Shown here: positions 7,026-16,371 of the stretch, in pieces | Numbering within the stretch: position 1 is the first letter of the stretch | How the letters are laid out: every line of letters starts with the position of its first letter | Origin: Bacteroidia bacterium | GTDB lineage: Bacteria > Bacteroidota > Bacteroidia > UKL13-3 | Assembly: GCA_020049855.1 (NCBI GenBank) | Contig: JAGVLJ010000075.1 | Span: 1-32,533 of the forward strand | Length of the DNA stretch: 32,533 nt | Reading direction: 5' to 3' | Notes under the pieces: generated by a model | The model's database searches: none | The model's input: the letters and a program-made list of their open reading frames with translations, nothing else | Told to the model about the DNA's origin: nothing | Translations under genes and position numbers: made by a program

Positions 7026-10000
7026 TTGCTGAAACTTAACTCATACAAAAAAAACTTTTTGTGGTACGCCATTTCCTGCGTGGTGTTGCTGCTGGCCATT
7101 ATCATTCAGCAAAACCTGGTCTCAGGAAAAGCTGAATATCAGCAACAGGAGCAAGAACGACTTCAGCAATTCATTTCGCAAAAAACAGCCGTTTTAAACA
7201 AAGCCGTTTATTTGCTTTCGCAAAACGACCCATCGGGCATTGAAACCCAACTGCAAATTAAAGAACTGGGTGCAAAAGAAAAAGTATATGTGCAGGTATG
7301 CCGCCACGATTCGGTGATTTCGTGGAATAATAACATGCTTGATTTGGTCAATGTAATTGATAAAATTGAATCCGGCATTAGTGCAGATAAATTCAGCAAT
7401 GGATGGTATCTTGTGTACAGGTATAACAAAAATGAACTGAGCTATTTCAGCTACTACCTGCTAAGGCAGGAATACGCCATCACCAATAATTACCTTCAAA
7501 ACAGGTTTAATCCCGATTTAACAATTTCTGAAAGTTGCATATTCAGCAAAGACAGCGTTTCAGGTTTTTATCCTATCCTCAACCCATCGGGTAAGGTGGC
7601 ATTCTATATTAGCTTGAACGACACCAATACCGATAGCCCGGTTTACCTTAATTTGCTGGCACTTGTATGCAGTTCGTTCTTCTTTTACCGTTTGTTTAAA
7701 CTCAGCAAGGATCTTATTTTAAGTTACCCCATCCTTGCTTTTATTTTGGAACTGGTAAATCTGGTAGTGTTCCGCTGGATGAATCTTCATGCACATTTTC
7801 CGGGTTTTATTTACCGCTATTCCCTTTTCAGCAGTAAGGTTTATGCTTCTTCGTGGTGGCTCTCGTCAATGGGCGATTTATTACTAAACAGTATTGTTTT
7901 TCTGTTTATTTGCCATCGAATAAGTGAATACCTGCAAAGCCGTACCGAATACTTTGTAGAAAAACCCGTTCCGCGCTTTAAACAATACCAGCTAATTTCA
8001 CTTACTCTTTTGCTTGGCGGCACTGTAGCCTACGGGGTACTAAGCACCACCCGAAGTTTGTTGCTCGATTCAAGCATTTCATTTGATGTAAACCGCATTT
8101 ATGAAACAGGAGCTTACTACTTTGTGGGAGCACTCATCATCGGATTCTTGGTTTATGGGCATATTTTACTTACCACCCGAAGCATTGAACTTATCCGAAT
8201 AGTACCACTACCAGTTGCACACAAGGTAGTACTCATAGGACTCACTATTGTACTTTTATGCGGTTACGAAATTGTGCTACGGCAAAGCAATGAGCAATAC
8301 CTCACCCTGCTGGTGCTAATTTATGTGTTTCTTATAATTGCCGCACCTGTTGCCTCTAAAAATTTAGTATGGTATCAAAAAGCACTGGTAACTATTACTG
8401 TTATTTCCCTGTTTTCGGCCAATTATATTTTTTACTGGAACAACCAGAAAGAAAAAGAAAAAAGAAAGGTATATGCTTTTAAACTAACCAACAGGAAAGA
8501 CGTAGATGCCGAGTATTATTTTAAAACGGCCGAAGATAAAATTTCTGCCGACCCGCTCATTCGCGATTATTTCAAAAATTCCATCATTTTAAAATCGCAG
8601 ATAGAGCGCTTAGTAAAACAAAACTACTTTACCAGCTACCTTGGCAGCTACGATATTCAATTGTTCGATTACGATTCGCTAGGTAATCCATACAAAGAAA
8701 TTAACAGTTTGGCCTGTCACGAAATTGATTCTCTTTACCGGTTTCAATCCATCACCACACTCGATCACAATTTCAGGTTTATCAAATCCTCGTCAGACCT
8801 TCAGGGATATTTAGGGCGATTTACCTATGGTATCAACAACCAGTTGTGGGGTGTACTTTATATTTTGCTACAACCTAAAATTATAAAAGAAGAAAACCGC
8901 TTTGACGAGTTGCTGGTGGAAGGCCGTAATTCATTTGCCTTGGGTACCGAGTATTACTCGTACGCTTTGTACAAAGAGCGAAGGCTTATTAATCAAACCG
9001 GAGATTTCCCATACCCAAGTATTTTACCTGAACTGAATGAAAAAAGTGAAACCGAGTTTTTTGACGATGAAGGCTACTCGCATATGCTCTATTCCTCGGG
9101 GAAAGAACTGAAAATTTTAATCAGTAAAAAACAAGATAAGTTCAGTGAATTATTTGCCATTTTTTCTATGCTCTTTGTGGTGTACACCACTCTGGCTCTG
9201 CTGCTGTTTCTAATTTTTACGGGTATCTCTTTATTATTAACTTACCTCGAACAACATGTGTCCACCAACCGCCCCATCCAGCGTTTACATGGGTTTTTAA
9301 ACTCCTTTTTCCCGTCAGGACTGTTTAAGATGCGCTTAATAAGTACACGCATCCAAGTTAGTATTATTCTACTGGTATTTCCAACCCTGCTCCTCACCTT
9401 CTACTTTACCATCGACTCAATGATTGAAAAATATAAAAAATCGCAGTTTGACCGATTGGGGATAAAAGCCAGAAGTGTGGTAAAAGCAGTAGAAAACGAT
9501 CCGCGAATACGTATCAGCAACCTCAACATGTCAGATCTGGCATTGTACACCCATCAAATTGGTGATTTTAATAATACGGATATCAACTTATACGACCTGA
9601 ATGGAAAACTGATTGCCACTACCTCCCGCATTTATGACGCGGGAATTATTGCCCCTTTGATGAATAAAAATGCATTTTATGAATTAAAAACATTGGGACG
9701 TTCACAGGTTCACATACGCGAAGAAATAGGACAAATGAGTTTTCTGGCCGCATACCAACCCATTCTCGACAGCCGTAAAAACAAGGTAGCCTACCTGAAT
9801 CTCCCTTATTTTGTAAAGGAAAGTGAACTGTATGCCGATGTTACCTCGTTGTTCATTAGTATTATTAATATTTATGTGATTGCTTTTTTATGTGTAATTA
9901 TCATCGTGTATATCCTGTCGCGAAATATTACCTCTCCATTATTACTTATACGCGATAAAATGGCGCATACCTCACTTGGCCGCACCAATGAAATGATTGA

Positions 10001-10772
10001 ATGGAAAGGAAATGATGAAATTGCCGAACTGGTGGCACAGTACAATAAAATGATTGAAGAACTGGTGCTGAGTGCCGAAAGACTTTCTCGCTCCGAAAGG
10101 GAACATGCCTGGCGGGAAATGGCCAAGCAGGTAGCACATGAAATAAAAAATCCGCTAACCCCGATGAAATTAAGCGTGCAGCATTTGCAACGCGCCTGGA
10201 ATGACAAGTCGCCTAATTTGGAAGAAACATTTAAAAGAGTTACTGGCGTTTTAATTGAACAAATTGACAGCATGTCGTTGCTGGCAACCGAATTTTCTAG
10301 TTTTGCCAAATTACCTTCCAGCCAGTTCATTCGTTTAAATGCCATTGAAACACTTCACTCGGTCATTTTGCTTTACTTAGGTGATAACAGCATAGACATA
10401 GAACAGTATATCCCTGATAAAAAAGTAATGGTATTGCTGGATAAAGACCAGTTAATGCGGGTTTTCAATAACCTGATTAAAAATGCCATTCAGTCAATTC
10501 CAGAAAGCCGTAAAGGAAAAATTACCATTCGTGCAGAGGTTAGAAACAACGAGCTAAATGTATCTATAGGGGATAATGGAACCGGCATAGATGAAGAGCA
10601 ACAAACCAAAATATTTCTCCCTAACTTCAGCACTAAAAACTCGGGCATGGGTCTTGGTTTGGCAATTGTAAAAAACATTATCGAAAGTGCCGGGGGAAGA
10701 ATCAAATTTGAAACAAAAGCCGGAGAAGGAACCATATTTTATGTTATTCTTCCGGTACAATCTAATGAATGA
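7026..10772 (+). CDS. Large NtrY-like multi-transmembrane sensor histidine kinase
   Basis: A 1248-aa membrane histidine kinase. TM1 is at about residues 12-30, followed by an extracytoplasmic region to about 210. A cluster of about eight membrane helices spans 210-470, then a second extracytoplasmic domain to about 710, TMs at about 710-740 and 774-797, a third outside domain (about 800-940), a last TM at about 942-965 and a HAMP linker. The kinase core has the H-box AHEIKNPLTPMKL (phospho-acceptor His1038), N-box NNLIKNAIQS (about 1148), G1 DNGTGID (1183) and G2 GMGLGLAI (1207). HEIKNPLTP with a HAMP domain is typical of NtrY-like kinases. No response regulator is adjacent. There is no ATG in frame near the start, so TTG 7026 is used, 6 nt after hldD. 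The stop overlaps the next gene (ATGA). The signal sensed is unknown. Confidence 0.9.
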   Translation: MLKLNSYKKNFLWYAISCVVLLLAIIIQQNLVSGKAEYQQQEQERLQQFISQKTAVLNKAVYLLSQNDPSGIETQLQIKELGAKEKVYVQVCRHDSVISWNNNMLDLVNVIDKIESGISADKFSNGWYLVYRYNKNELSYFSYYLLRQEYAITNNYLQNRFNPDLTISESCIFSKDSVSGFYPILNPSGKVAFYISLNDTNTDSPVYLNLLALVCSSFFFYRLFKLSKDLILSYPILAFILELVNLVVFRWMNLHAHFPGFIYRYSLFSSKVYASSWWLSSMGDLLLNSIVFLFICHRISEYLQSRTEYFVEKPVPRFKQYQLISLTLLLGGTVAYGVLSTTRSLLLDSSISFDVNRIYETGAYYFVGALIIGFLVYGHILLTTRSIELIRIVPLPVAHKVVLIGLTIVLLCGYEIVLRQSNEQYLTLLVLIYVFLIIAAPVASKNLVWYQKALVTITVISLFSANYIFYWNNQKEKEKRKVYAFKLTNRKDVDAEYYFKTAEDKISADPLIRDYFKNSIILKSQIERLVKQNYFTSYLGSYDIQLFDYDSLGNPYKEINSLACHEIDSLYRFQSITTLDHNFRFIKSSSDLQGYLGRFTYGINNQLWGVLYILLQPKIIKEENRFDELLVEGRNSFALGTEYYSYALYKERRLINQTGDFPYPSILPELNEKSETEFFDDEGYSHMLYSSGKELKILISKKQDKFSELFAIFSMLFVVYTTLALLLFLIFTGISLLLTYLEQHVSTNRPIQRLHGFLNSFFPSGLFKMRLISTRIQVSIILLVFPTLLLTFYFTIDSMIEKYKKSQFDRLGIKARSVVKAVENDPRIRISNLNMSDLALYTHQIGDFNNTDINLYDLNGKLIATTSRIYDAGIIAPLMNKNAFYELKTLGRSQVHIREEIGQMSFLAAYQPILDSRKNKVAYLNLPYFVKESELYADVTSLFISIINIYVIAFLCVIIIVYILSRNITSPLLLIRDKMAHTSLGRTNEMIEWKGNDEIAELVAQYNKMIEELVLSAERLSRSEREHAWREMAKQVAHEIKNPLTPMKLSVQHLQRAWNDKSPNLEETFKRVTGVLIEQIDSMSLLATEFSSFAKLPSSQFIRLNAIETLHSVILLYLGDNSIDIEQYIPDKKVMVLLDKDQLMRVFNNLIKNAIQSIPESRKGKITIRAEVRNNELNVSIGDNGTGIDEEQQTKIFLPNFSTKNSGMGLGLAIVKNIIESAGGRIKFETKAGEGTIFYVILPVQSNE

Positions 10773-13700
10773 AAAAGACAATCTCCATTGTTTTTTTTCT
10801 ACTTACCTTGAGTGCCGCAGCACAAAAGTTGCCGGGTATAGTTACTAAATATATTATTGTCGAACCAAAGGTTGTACTTGATTCACTTCCCATAGTCAGG
10901 GGGAGTTTACGAATACAAAGAAATTATCTGTTGCTACTCGAAGATGAAGTATATACAACAGACTACCTCCATGCAACAGTTTTCTTTAACAGTCACTATG
11001 GAGATTCCATTAAGGTATCATATAAAACAATTGCGTTTAATTTTACAAAAAATTACCTGCATAAAGACACGATACTCATTGCTCAGGAATCTATGGGCCG
11101 AAAAAATCCATTTAGCTTTAGTGACGATAAACCTGCCTTTGCCAATCCCTTTCTGGAGGAAGGCTTGCAGGTAAACGGAAGTTTATCGAGAGGAATTGCT
11201 TTTGGGAACAACCAAAACCTCACAGTGAATTCATACCTGAATTTACAGGTTGCCGGACGCCTGAATAATGAAATTAATGTAGTAGCAGCCATTAGCGATG
11301 ATAATAATCCAATTCAACCCGAAGGAAACACACAGCAACTACAGGATTTCGATAAAGTATTTATTCAACTGTCTAAAGACAGCACCAAACTTACGATGGG
11401 CGATTTTGTAATGGAAAAACCAGCACAAAGCTATTTCATGAATTATTACAAAAAATCAAGAGGTGCACAGGTAAATACCTACGTAAAAACGGGAGTAAAC
11501 AGCTATTCAAGATTTTTTGGAGAGGGAGCTGTATCGCGAGGAAGATTTGCCCGAAATATCATTAACGGTGTAGAAGGAAATTTGGGCCCGTACAGGTTAT
11601 CAGGAAGCAATGGAGAACAATACATCATTATTGTATCAGGCACCGAAGCAGTATACCTTGACGGACAAAAGTTAACCCGTGGAGAGCAGAACGATTACAT
11701 TATTGATTATAACTCGGGGGAAATTGTTTTTATGCCTAAAATTCTCATTACTGCATATAGCCGTATTGTTGTTGAATTTCAATATTCCGATCGTAATTAT
11801 GCACGCTCTGTTTACCATTTCGGGAACGAAACCGGAATGAAGAACGTAACGCTACGGTTTAATTATTTTAGCGAGCAGGACAACAAGAATCAACCGTATC
11901 AACAGGATTTAACCAATGAAGACAAACTAAATCTTGCCAACGCAGGCGACCTTATTTCGGCAGCGTTTACCAACGGAGCCAAATCTGTTCCCACCTTTTC
12001 AAATTCAATGATTTTGTATCGAAAAACTGATACTCTGACCTATACCGGTATTTATGTTTATGCCCCAACTGCCGGAACCGATACCGCATTTTATCAGGTA
12101 ACCTTTAGCTATGTGGGTGCCAATAAAGGAAACTATGTACAAGCAGCCACCAGTGCCAATGGAAGAGTGTACCAGTGGGTACAACCCAGCGCAGGAATAC
12201 CCCAAGGCTCGTTTGAACCGGTAATTTTGCTGGTGAGTCCCAAACGCATGCAAATGTACACGGCTGCTGCCGATATTCAGATTAAACGAAATACAAAAGT
12301 TACCATTGAAGTTGCTGGAAGCAGTTTTGATAAAAATACCTTTTCAACTAAAGATAAGTACAATGATAACGGCTGGGGCACACGGCTAGGTTTCAGTAAC
12401 CAATTAAACCTTACTAAAAAAAAAGAAAACAACTGGCAGATTAAAACGGAAGGTAATTACGAATATGTAAACAAATACTTTCGGTATGTAGAAAGGTATC
12501 GCAATGTAGAATTTAACCGAATATGGAGCCGCCAGTTACAGAACCAAACAGAAGCCGACACTTCATTTGAAGAACATATTACCCGATTAAAAACAGGCCT
12601 ATATAAACCGGGATTACTTAATATTTCCTACCAATTAAGCAACTACAACCGTGTTATCACTTTTTCGGGTTTGCAACATCTGGCTTCCATTCAGCTTACA
12701 TTTCATAATAATTTGCTAAAGGTAGATGCCGAAAAGTTAAGCAACCTAAGTAAAGTGAAACAACCGCAAAATTTGCTTACAAGGTACAAGGCAGATTATT
12801 CTAGAAAAATGCGACTAATAATAACTGGGGCAAAATACGAAATGGAAGAAAGTTCATTCAGAGACAGTACCAAATTTTTACAAAGTAACAGTTACGCATA
12901 CAACCAATGGCAGGTTTATGTTGATAATTCCGACACAGTCAAAGTAAAATTTCATCTGGACTATACTAGCCGCACAGATTACCTCACAAAAAACAACGAA
13001 TACACCATTTCAACCGATGGAAAGCAGGTAAATTTTAAAACACAATTTAGTACCAACGACAGAAATCGCTTATTGGTAAGTATAATTTACCGGGAATTAG
13101 CCATCCGCGATACAAGTGTCACCAAAACTCAACCTGAAAATTCGTTGCTTTCTAGAATTGAATTTGACTTCCGCTTTTTAAAAAAAGTGTTTAACTCAAA
13201 TACCTATTATCAGGTTGGATCGGGGCAAGAATTGGTTAGAGATTTTCAATATATAGAAACCCGACCCGGACAGGGAGTATATGCATGGTATGATTTTAAT
13301 AATAACAGTGTGCAAGAGAATAATGAGTTTGTAATTGCCCCGTTTCCAAATCAAGCCAATTTCATCAAGGTGTTTTTACCTACAAATACCTTTGTGCGAA
13401 CTAATACCAATCAGTTTAATCAAACTCTTAATATTATTCCTTCCGAAGTATGGTCGGGGAAAAAGGGAATCAAAGGAATTGTATCCAGATTCAGCAATAT
13501 GGCAACCATGCGTATTGACCGAAAAATCCGGCTCGTAAGCGACCTGTCTTACCTTAACCCCTTTGATTTGAAGATATCCGACTCCTCTCTGGTAAGTATT
13601 ACATCCGATTTCAGGAATACCTTTTTCTTTAATCGTTTCGACCCTGATTTCGGAGCTGATTATTCGTTGTCGCAGAACAAGAGCAAAAATTTGCTCACCA

Positions 13701-14245
13701 ATGGATTTGACAGCCGTAGTAAAATGGAGCATCAGCTTAATTTTCGCTGGAATATGAGCACCAAACTTACACTTAGTAATACCTCAATTGCCGGATTAAA
13801 AATCTATTCTTCTCAGTTTTATAAAACAAATAATTTTAATTATACCTACTACGATATCAAGCCAAAAATTACTTACCAGTTTAACAACAATTTCAGGGTA
13901 AGTATTCTGTACACTCGTTACCAAGCAAAAAATGCTGTGGAAAATGGCAACGAAAAAGCTCTTAACAATGAAGCCGGAGGAGAATTAAGATACAATATTT
14001 TAGAGAAAGGAGTCATCTCAGCCAAAATGAGTTATTACCTTGTTAAGTTCACTGGCAGCACCAGTTCCCCAGTAGGATTTGACATGTTACAGGGATTACA
14101 GAACGGAAAAAATGCCGTGTGGAATGTAAATTTTCAGCAACGGTTAAATAACAGCATCCAGATAAATGTAATTTATGACGGACGAAAATCAGAAAGCTCC
14201 AATGTGATTCACACCGGAAGAGTGGAAGCAAGGTATATTTTTTAA
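10769..14245 (+). CDS. Large Bacteroidota outer-membrane (beta-barrel-like) protein
   Basis: A 1158-aa secreted protein. A signal peptide (MKKTISIVFFLLTLSAAAQ) is followed by a conserved N-terminal region (residues about 110-340: GRKNPFSFSDDKP, EGLQVNGSLSRGIAFG, DNNPIQPEGNTQQLQDFDKVFIQL, SYFMNYYKKSRGA, GPYRLSGSNGEQYIIIVSG). A long stretch of alternating aromatic/polar strands (about 480-1158) ends in a terminal Phe (VEARYIF), as expected for an outer-membrane barrel recognised by the BAM complex. I recognise the N-terminal pattern from large uncharacterised Bacteroidota surface proteins, with some resemblance to SprA-like proteins, but cannot assign a function. Its ATG overlaps the kinase stop by 4 nt, so the two are probably made together and may work as an envelope-sensing pair. 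Confidence 0.75.
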   Translation: MKKTISIVFFLLTLSAAAQKLPGIVTKYIIVEPKVVLDSLPIVRGSLRIQRNYLLLLEDEVYTTDYLHATVFFNSHYGDSIKVSYKTIAFNFTKNYLHKDTILIAQESMGRKNPFSFSDDKPAFANPFLEEGLQVNGSLSRGIAFGNNQNLTVNSYLNLQVAGRLNNEINVVAAISDDNNPIQPEGNTQQLQDFDKVFIQLSKDSTKLTMGDFVMEKPAQSYFMNYYKKSRGAQVNTYVKTGVNSYSRFFGEGAVSRGRFARNIINGVEGNLGPYRLSGSNGEQYIIIVSGTEAVYLDGQKLTRGEQNDYIIDYNSGEIVFMPKILITAYSRIVVEFQYSDRNYARSVYHFGNETGMKNVTLRFNYFSEQDNKNQPYQQDLTNEDKLNLANAGDLISAAFTNGAKSVPTFSNSMILYRKTDTLTYTGIYVYAPTAGTDTAFYQVTFSYVGANKGNYVQAATSANGRVYQWVQPSAGIPQGSFEPVILLVSPKRMQMYTAAADIQIKRNTKVTIEVAGSSFDKNTFSTKDKYNDNGWGTRLGFSNQLNLTKKKENNWQIKTEGNYEYVNKYFRYVERYRNVEFNRIWSRQLQNQTEADTSFEEHITRLKTGLYKPGLLNISYQLSNYNRVITFSGLQHLASIQLTFHNNLLKVDAEKLSNLSKVKQPQNLLTRYKADYSRKMRLIITGAKYEMEESSFRDSTKFLQSNSYAYNQWQVYVDNSDTVKVKFHLDYTSRTDYLTKNNEYTISTDGKQVNFKTQFSTNDRNRLLVSIIYRELAIRDTSVTKTQPENSLLSRIEFDFRFLKKVFNSNTYYQVGSGQELVRDFQYIETRPGQGVYAWYDFNNNSVQENNEFVIAPFPNQANFIKVFLPTNTFVRTNTNQFNQTLNIIPSEVWSGKKGIKGIVSRFSNMATMRIDRKIRLVSDLSYLNPFDLKISDSSLVSITSDFRNTFFFNRFDPDFGADYSLSQNKSKNLLTNGFDSRSKMEHQLNFRWNMSTKLTLSNTSIAGLKIYSSQFYKTNNFNYTYYDIKPKITYQFNNNFRVSILYTRYQAKNAVENGNEKALNNEAGGELRYNILEKGVISAKMSYYLVKFTGSTSSPVGFDMLQGLQNGKNAVWNVNFQQRLNNSIQINVIYDGRKSESSNVIHTGRVEARYIF

Positions 14246-15015
14246 CAATTAACTTGTTGTGCTATCAGCTAAGGGGACTCTGTCCATTTATCAGTGTTTA
14301 ATACTCGTCATATTCCCTTAATAAACACATAGGCACATAGATTTGTCAAACCTTATTTTTCTCTTACAAACGCAATGGGTATCGTGACTATCTTTGCTTT
14401 GATGAGGTTTTTAATTAAACCTCTTTTGAATTAATCGCCAAAACTTCTCTTGCTTTCAACTTTGGTATTCCGTCCCATCTATGGCCTTAAGTTGGATTTT
14501 AGGATATATGGTATTTTCGCTCTGGTATGTCAAAAAACTTTGCCGGCTCTTAGTTATTAAACTACCAAATTCCATTCTAAATTTGCAACAATAACCATAA
14601 AAGTTGCTTGCTGCGGCAGGATATAAGCGTTAGGGCAACCATAGGCCTGCTAACTGGTTTGCAAAATCAGGTAGGCTAGCTACTTTCAGTTTTTTTATCA
14701 GTTCGGGTGTCGAAAGCGTACCGATTTTTTCTACCTTCCTGATAAATGAAATCCTGTATGCACATGTCCTCACTTTATGTTGTTTTAGTATCTTTAACAT
14801 CAATATACACTATCTATATTTAGGAATATTTAATTGTTTGATACGGGTTACTACACCCAATAAACCCACAATAATAGGTAGCTGTTGCTACGTGAAACAA
14901 AAAAATTCCTGACATTATTTCGGCCAGCCGGCAATGGCTTGCATCCCTATCTTTACATCAAGGGTAACACATATAACCCGCAATAAATTACAGTTAGTAA
15001 CCAATACTGACCAAC
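14246..15015. other. Long intergenic region between converging genes
   Basis: About 770 bases between the converging outer-membrane gene and rhodanese gene. No ORF of normal size is present. A short inverted repeat (14404-14410 with 14417-14423, GAGGTTT/AAACCTC) followed by TTTT could be a weak terminator for the upstream operon. A CATAGGCACATAG motif at about 14328-14340 is of a kind I associate with Bacteroidota intergenic repeats. The one candidate coding piece is the short minus-strand ORF at 14630-14800, listed separately. The rest looks like decayed, non-coding DNA. Confidence 0.5.
14630..14800 (-). pseudogene. Short ORF with a Fur-like N-terminus (possible remnant)
   Basis: An ATG at 14800 opens a 56-codon frame ending at TAA 14630-14632. 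Its first half (LKILKQHKVRTCAYRISFI) resembles the start of Fur-family regulators in Bacteroidota, where a helix 'ILKxHxLRxTxCRxxVL' is common. The second half (TPELIKKLKVASLPDF) does not follow the family. It could be a degraded fur-like gene, a very small protein or a chance frame. Confidence 0.25.
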
Positions 15016-15330
15016 TCATTTAGAAAGATGAGTTAATTTTACCCAGCTTCCTCCGTTGTACACCTCGGTAAAGCCGTTTTGTTTCAATATGCTTTTAGCT
15101 CCCGCACTACGCATTCCCGATGCACAGCAGGTAATAACGGGTTTATCTTTTTTGAGTTTAGCTAACTGTTCGCTAAGGGTATCAAGCGGAATATTGATTG
15201 ACCCCTTCACATGCCCTCCGGCAAATTCACTTTTGCTGCGTACATCTAAAATAATAGCTCCACGTTTAATTAATTCAGCATAATCTACCTTTGATCCAAA
15301 TCCAAGAAGTTTTTTTATTGTATCTAACAT
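15016..15330 (-). CDS. Single-domain rhodanese (second of a tandem pair)
   Basis: A 104-aa rhodanese-fold protein (sulfurtransferase type). The catalytic loop reads CCASGMRS, with the persulfide-forming Cys probably Cys69 (CASGMRS loop). DVRSKSEFAGGHVKGSINIPL is the usual DVR...GHxxGAxNIP motif. A short N-terminal extension (MLDTIKKLLGF) could be amphipathic. No signal peptide is seen, so it is cytoplasmic. It lies 2 nt after the first rhodanese and its catalytic half is closely similar, so the pair looks like a local duplication. The donor and acceptor of sulfur are unknown. Confidence 0.88.
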   Translation of the reverse strand: MLDTIKKLLGFGSKVDYAELIKRGAIILDVRSKSEFAGGHVKGSINIPLDTLSEQLAKLKKDKPVITCCASGMRSAGAKSILKQNGFTEVYNGGSWVKLTHLSK

Positions 15331-15332
15331 GA

Positions 15333-15605
15333 TTAGTTATTTAACGAATTTATATTTATCCAACTACCGCCATTTTCGCAGAAAACACCGTGGCTTTTAA
15401 GATAGGCAGACGCCTGACCGCTACGTATCCCGCTGGCACAACATAAAATCAATGGTTGTTTCAGGCTTGCTAATTCATCCATTCGTTCCGGTAATTCCTG
15501 TAACGGTATGTTGATACTGCCATCCACATGGCCATCCATAAACTCCATCGGAGTTCGCACATCAACTATAGCCGCCCCGTTTTTAATTAATTGTTCAATG
15601 CTCAT
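15333..15605 (-). CDS. Single-domain rhodanese (first of a tandem pair)
   Basis: From ATG 15605 the protein is 90 aa, the minimal rhodanese size. A longer frame to 15629 has no better start. It has DVRTPMEFMDGHVDGSINIPL and the active loop CCASGIRS (Cys56), then the GGSW C-terminal motif shared with its neighbour. It is preceded by a perfect palindrome (15657-15670) and a plausible promoter, and lies downstream of a Crp/Fnr-type regulator gene on the same strand. I infer that this regulator controls the pair, possibly in response to redox or sulfur conditions. Confidence 0.88.
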   Translation of the reverse strand: MSIEQLIKNGAAIVDVRTPMEFMDGHVDGSINIPLQELPERMDELASLKQPLILCCASGIRSGQASAYLKSHGVFCENGGSWININSLNN

Positions 15606-15626
15606 AACTTGTTTTAAATTTCGGCA

Positions 15627-15654
15627 CAAAGATCAATTTAATTTTTGAACCCAA
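15627..15654 (-). promoter_or_regulatory. Candidate promoter of the rhodanese pair
   Basis: On the minus strand a -7-like GATCTTTG (15634-15627, one mismatch to TAnnTTTG) is preceded, 17 nt upstream, by a TTG at 15654-15652. Transcription would begin near 15623, about 18 nt before the ATG at 15605. The palindrome at 15657-15670 would then be centred near -40. Confidence 0.35.
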
Positions 15655-15656
15655 AA

Positions 15657-15670
15657 GTAACAAATGTTAC
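15657..15670. promoter_or_regulatory. Perfect palindrome GTAAC-N4-GTTAC, candidate Crp/Fnr-family operator
   Basis: The sequence GTAACAAATGTTAC has two exact 5-bp half sites separated by four bases, the spacing of FNR boxes (TTGAT-N4-ATCAA). It lies between the Crp/Fnr-type gene and the first rhodanese. Its centre is about 40 bp upstream of the inferred transcription start, the position of class II activators. Confidence 0.5.
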
Positions 15671-15733
15671 ACAAGCTAAGGAAGGATAAATTATTGTTAT
15701 CTTTGGGTATATATTTTTCGAAACGCAGTTAAT

Positions 15734-16339
15734 TTAAACCAAGGTAATCTTATTTCGCCCAAGAGATACAATTCCGGTTTTCTCCATTTGTTTCAACAAG
15801 CGCGAAATAACCTCGCGGGTTGAACCAAGTTCATCGGCCAATTGCTGATGTGTGATCGTTATTTCGTTACTCTGCATCAATTCCGATTTTTTTATCAATA
15901 ATTTCCAGATGCGTTCGTCCATTTTTTGAAAAGCGATTGAATTGACTACGTTTAATAATTCTTCAAATCGCTGATGATAAAGCTTAAAGATATAATCAGT
16001 CCACTCGGGGTATTTTCCCACCCATTTGGTTACTCTGTCAATAGGAATCAGAGTTAATTCACTGTCATCTTCTGCAATAACTTTCACCTTACTGGTATCA
16101 TTATTAACACCCGCCAGAAAACTCATAATGCAACTTTCGCCCGGTTTAATATAATACAACAACATATCACGCCCGTCATCATCGGTACGATACACTCCAA
16201 GCAATCCGGAATTTAAAATTGGAATTACCTGAATGAATTTATTCATACCTACAATTTGTTCGCCAGCCGTCAGCAACTTCACAACGGCAGATGCCGCAAG
16301 TTCCTCGGTAAAATCTTTTTGATGAAATGGCAGTAACAT
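15734..16339 (-). CDS. Crp/Fnr-family transcriptional regulator
   Basis: A 201-aa regulator. The N-terminal cyclic-nucleotide-binding-type beta roll spans about residues 10-120 and the C-terminal winged HTH about 145-201 (ITITHQQLADELGSTREVISRLLKQME). The recognition helix has the E-x-x-S-R pattern of FNR rather than the E-x-x-G-R of CRP. There is no N-terminal Cys cluster for a 4Fe-4S centre as in FNR; the visible cysteine is in GESCIMSFL. The cAMP-contacting residues of CRP are not evident, so its effector is unknown. The length is normal and the ATG is at 16339. The rhodanese pair follows on the same strand after a 128-nt gap containing the palindrome. Confidence 0.88.
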   Translation of the reverse strand: MLLPFHQKDFTEELAASAVVKLLTAGEQIVGMNKFIQVIPILNSGLLGVYRTDDDGRDMLLYYIKPGESCIMSFLAGVNNDTSKVKVIAEDDSELTLIPIDRVTKWVGKYPEWTDYIFKLYHQRFEELLNVVNSIAFQKMDERIWKLLIKKSELMQSNEITITHQQLADELGSTREVISRLLKQMEKTGIVSLGRNKITLV

Positions 16340-16371
16340 GCAACAAAAATAAACTATAACTCAACAGCCTT

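Noticed and set aside
9872-10345. 157-aa minus-strand open frame inside the histidine kinase
   Set aside because: It is antisense to the HAMP and H-box region, which is clearly coding on the plus strand. It has no independent motif or start signal.
14440-14530. Possible transposase relic on the minus strand (KIQLKAIDGTEYQS)
   Set aside because: It is a single short open piece with stops on both sides. The resemblance to an insertion-sequence protein is too weak, and no terminal repeats are visible.
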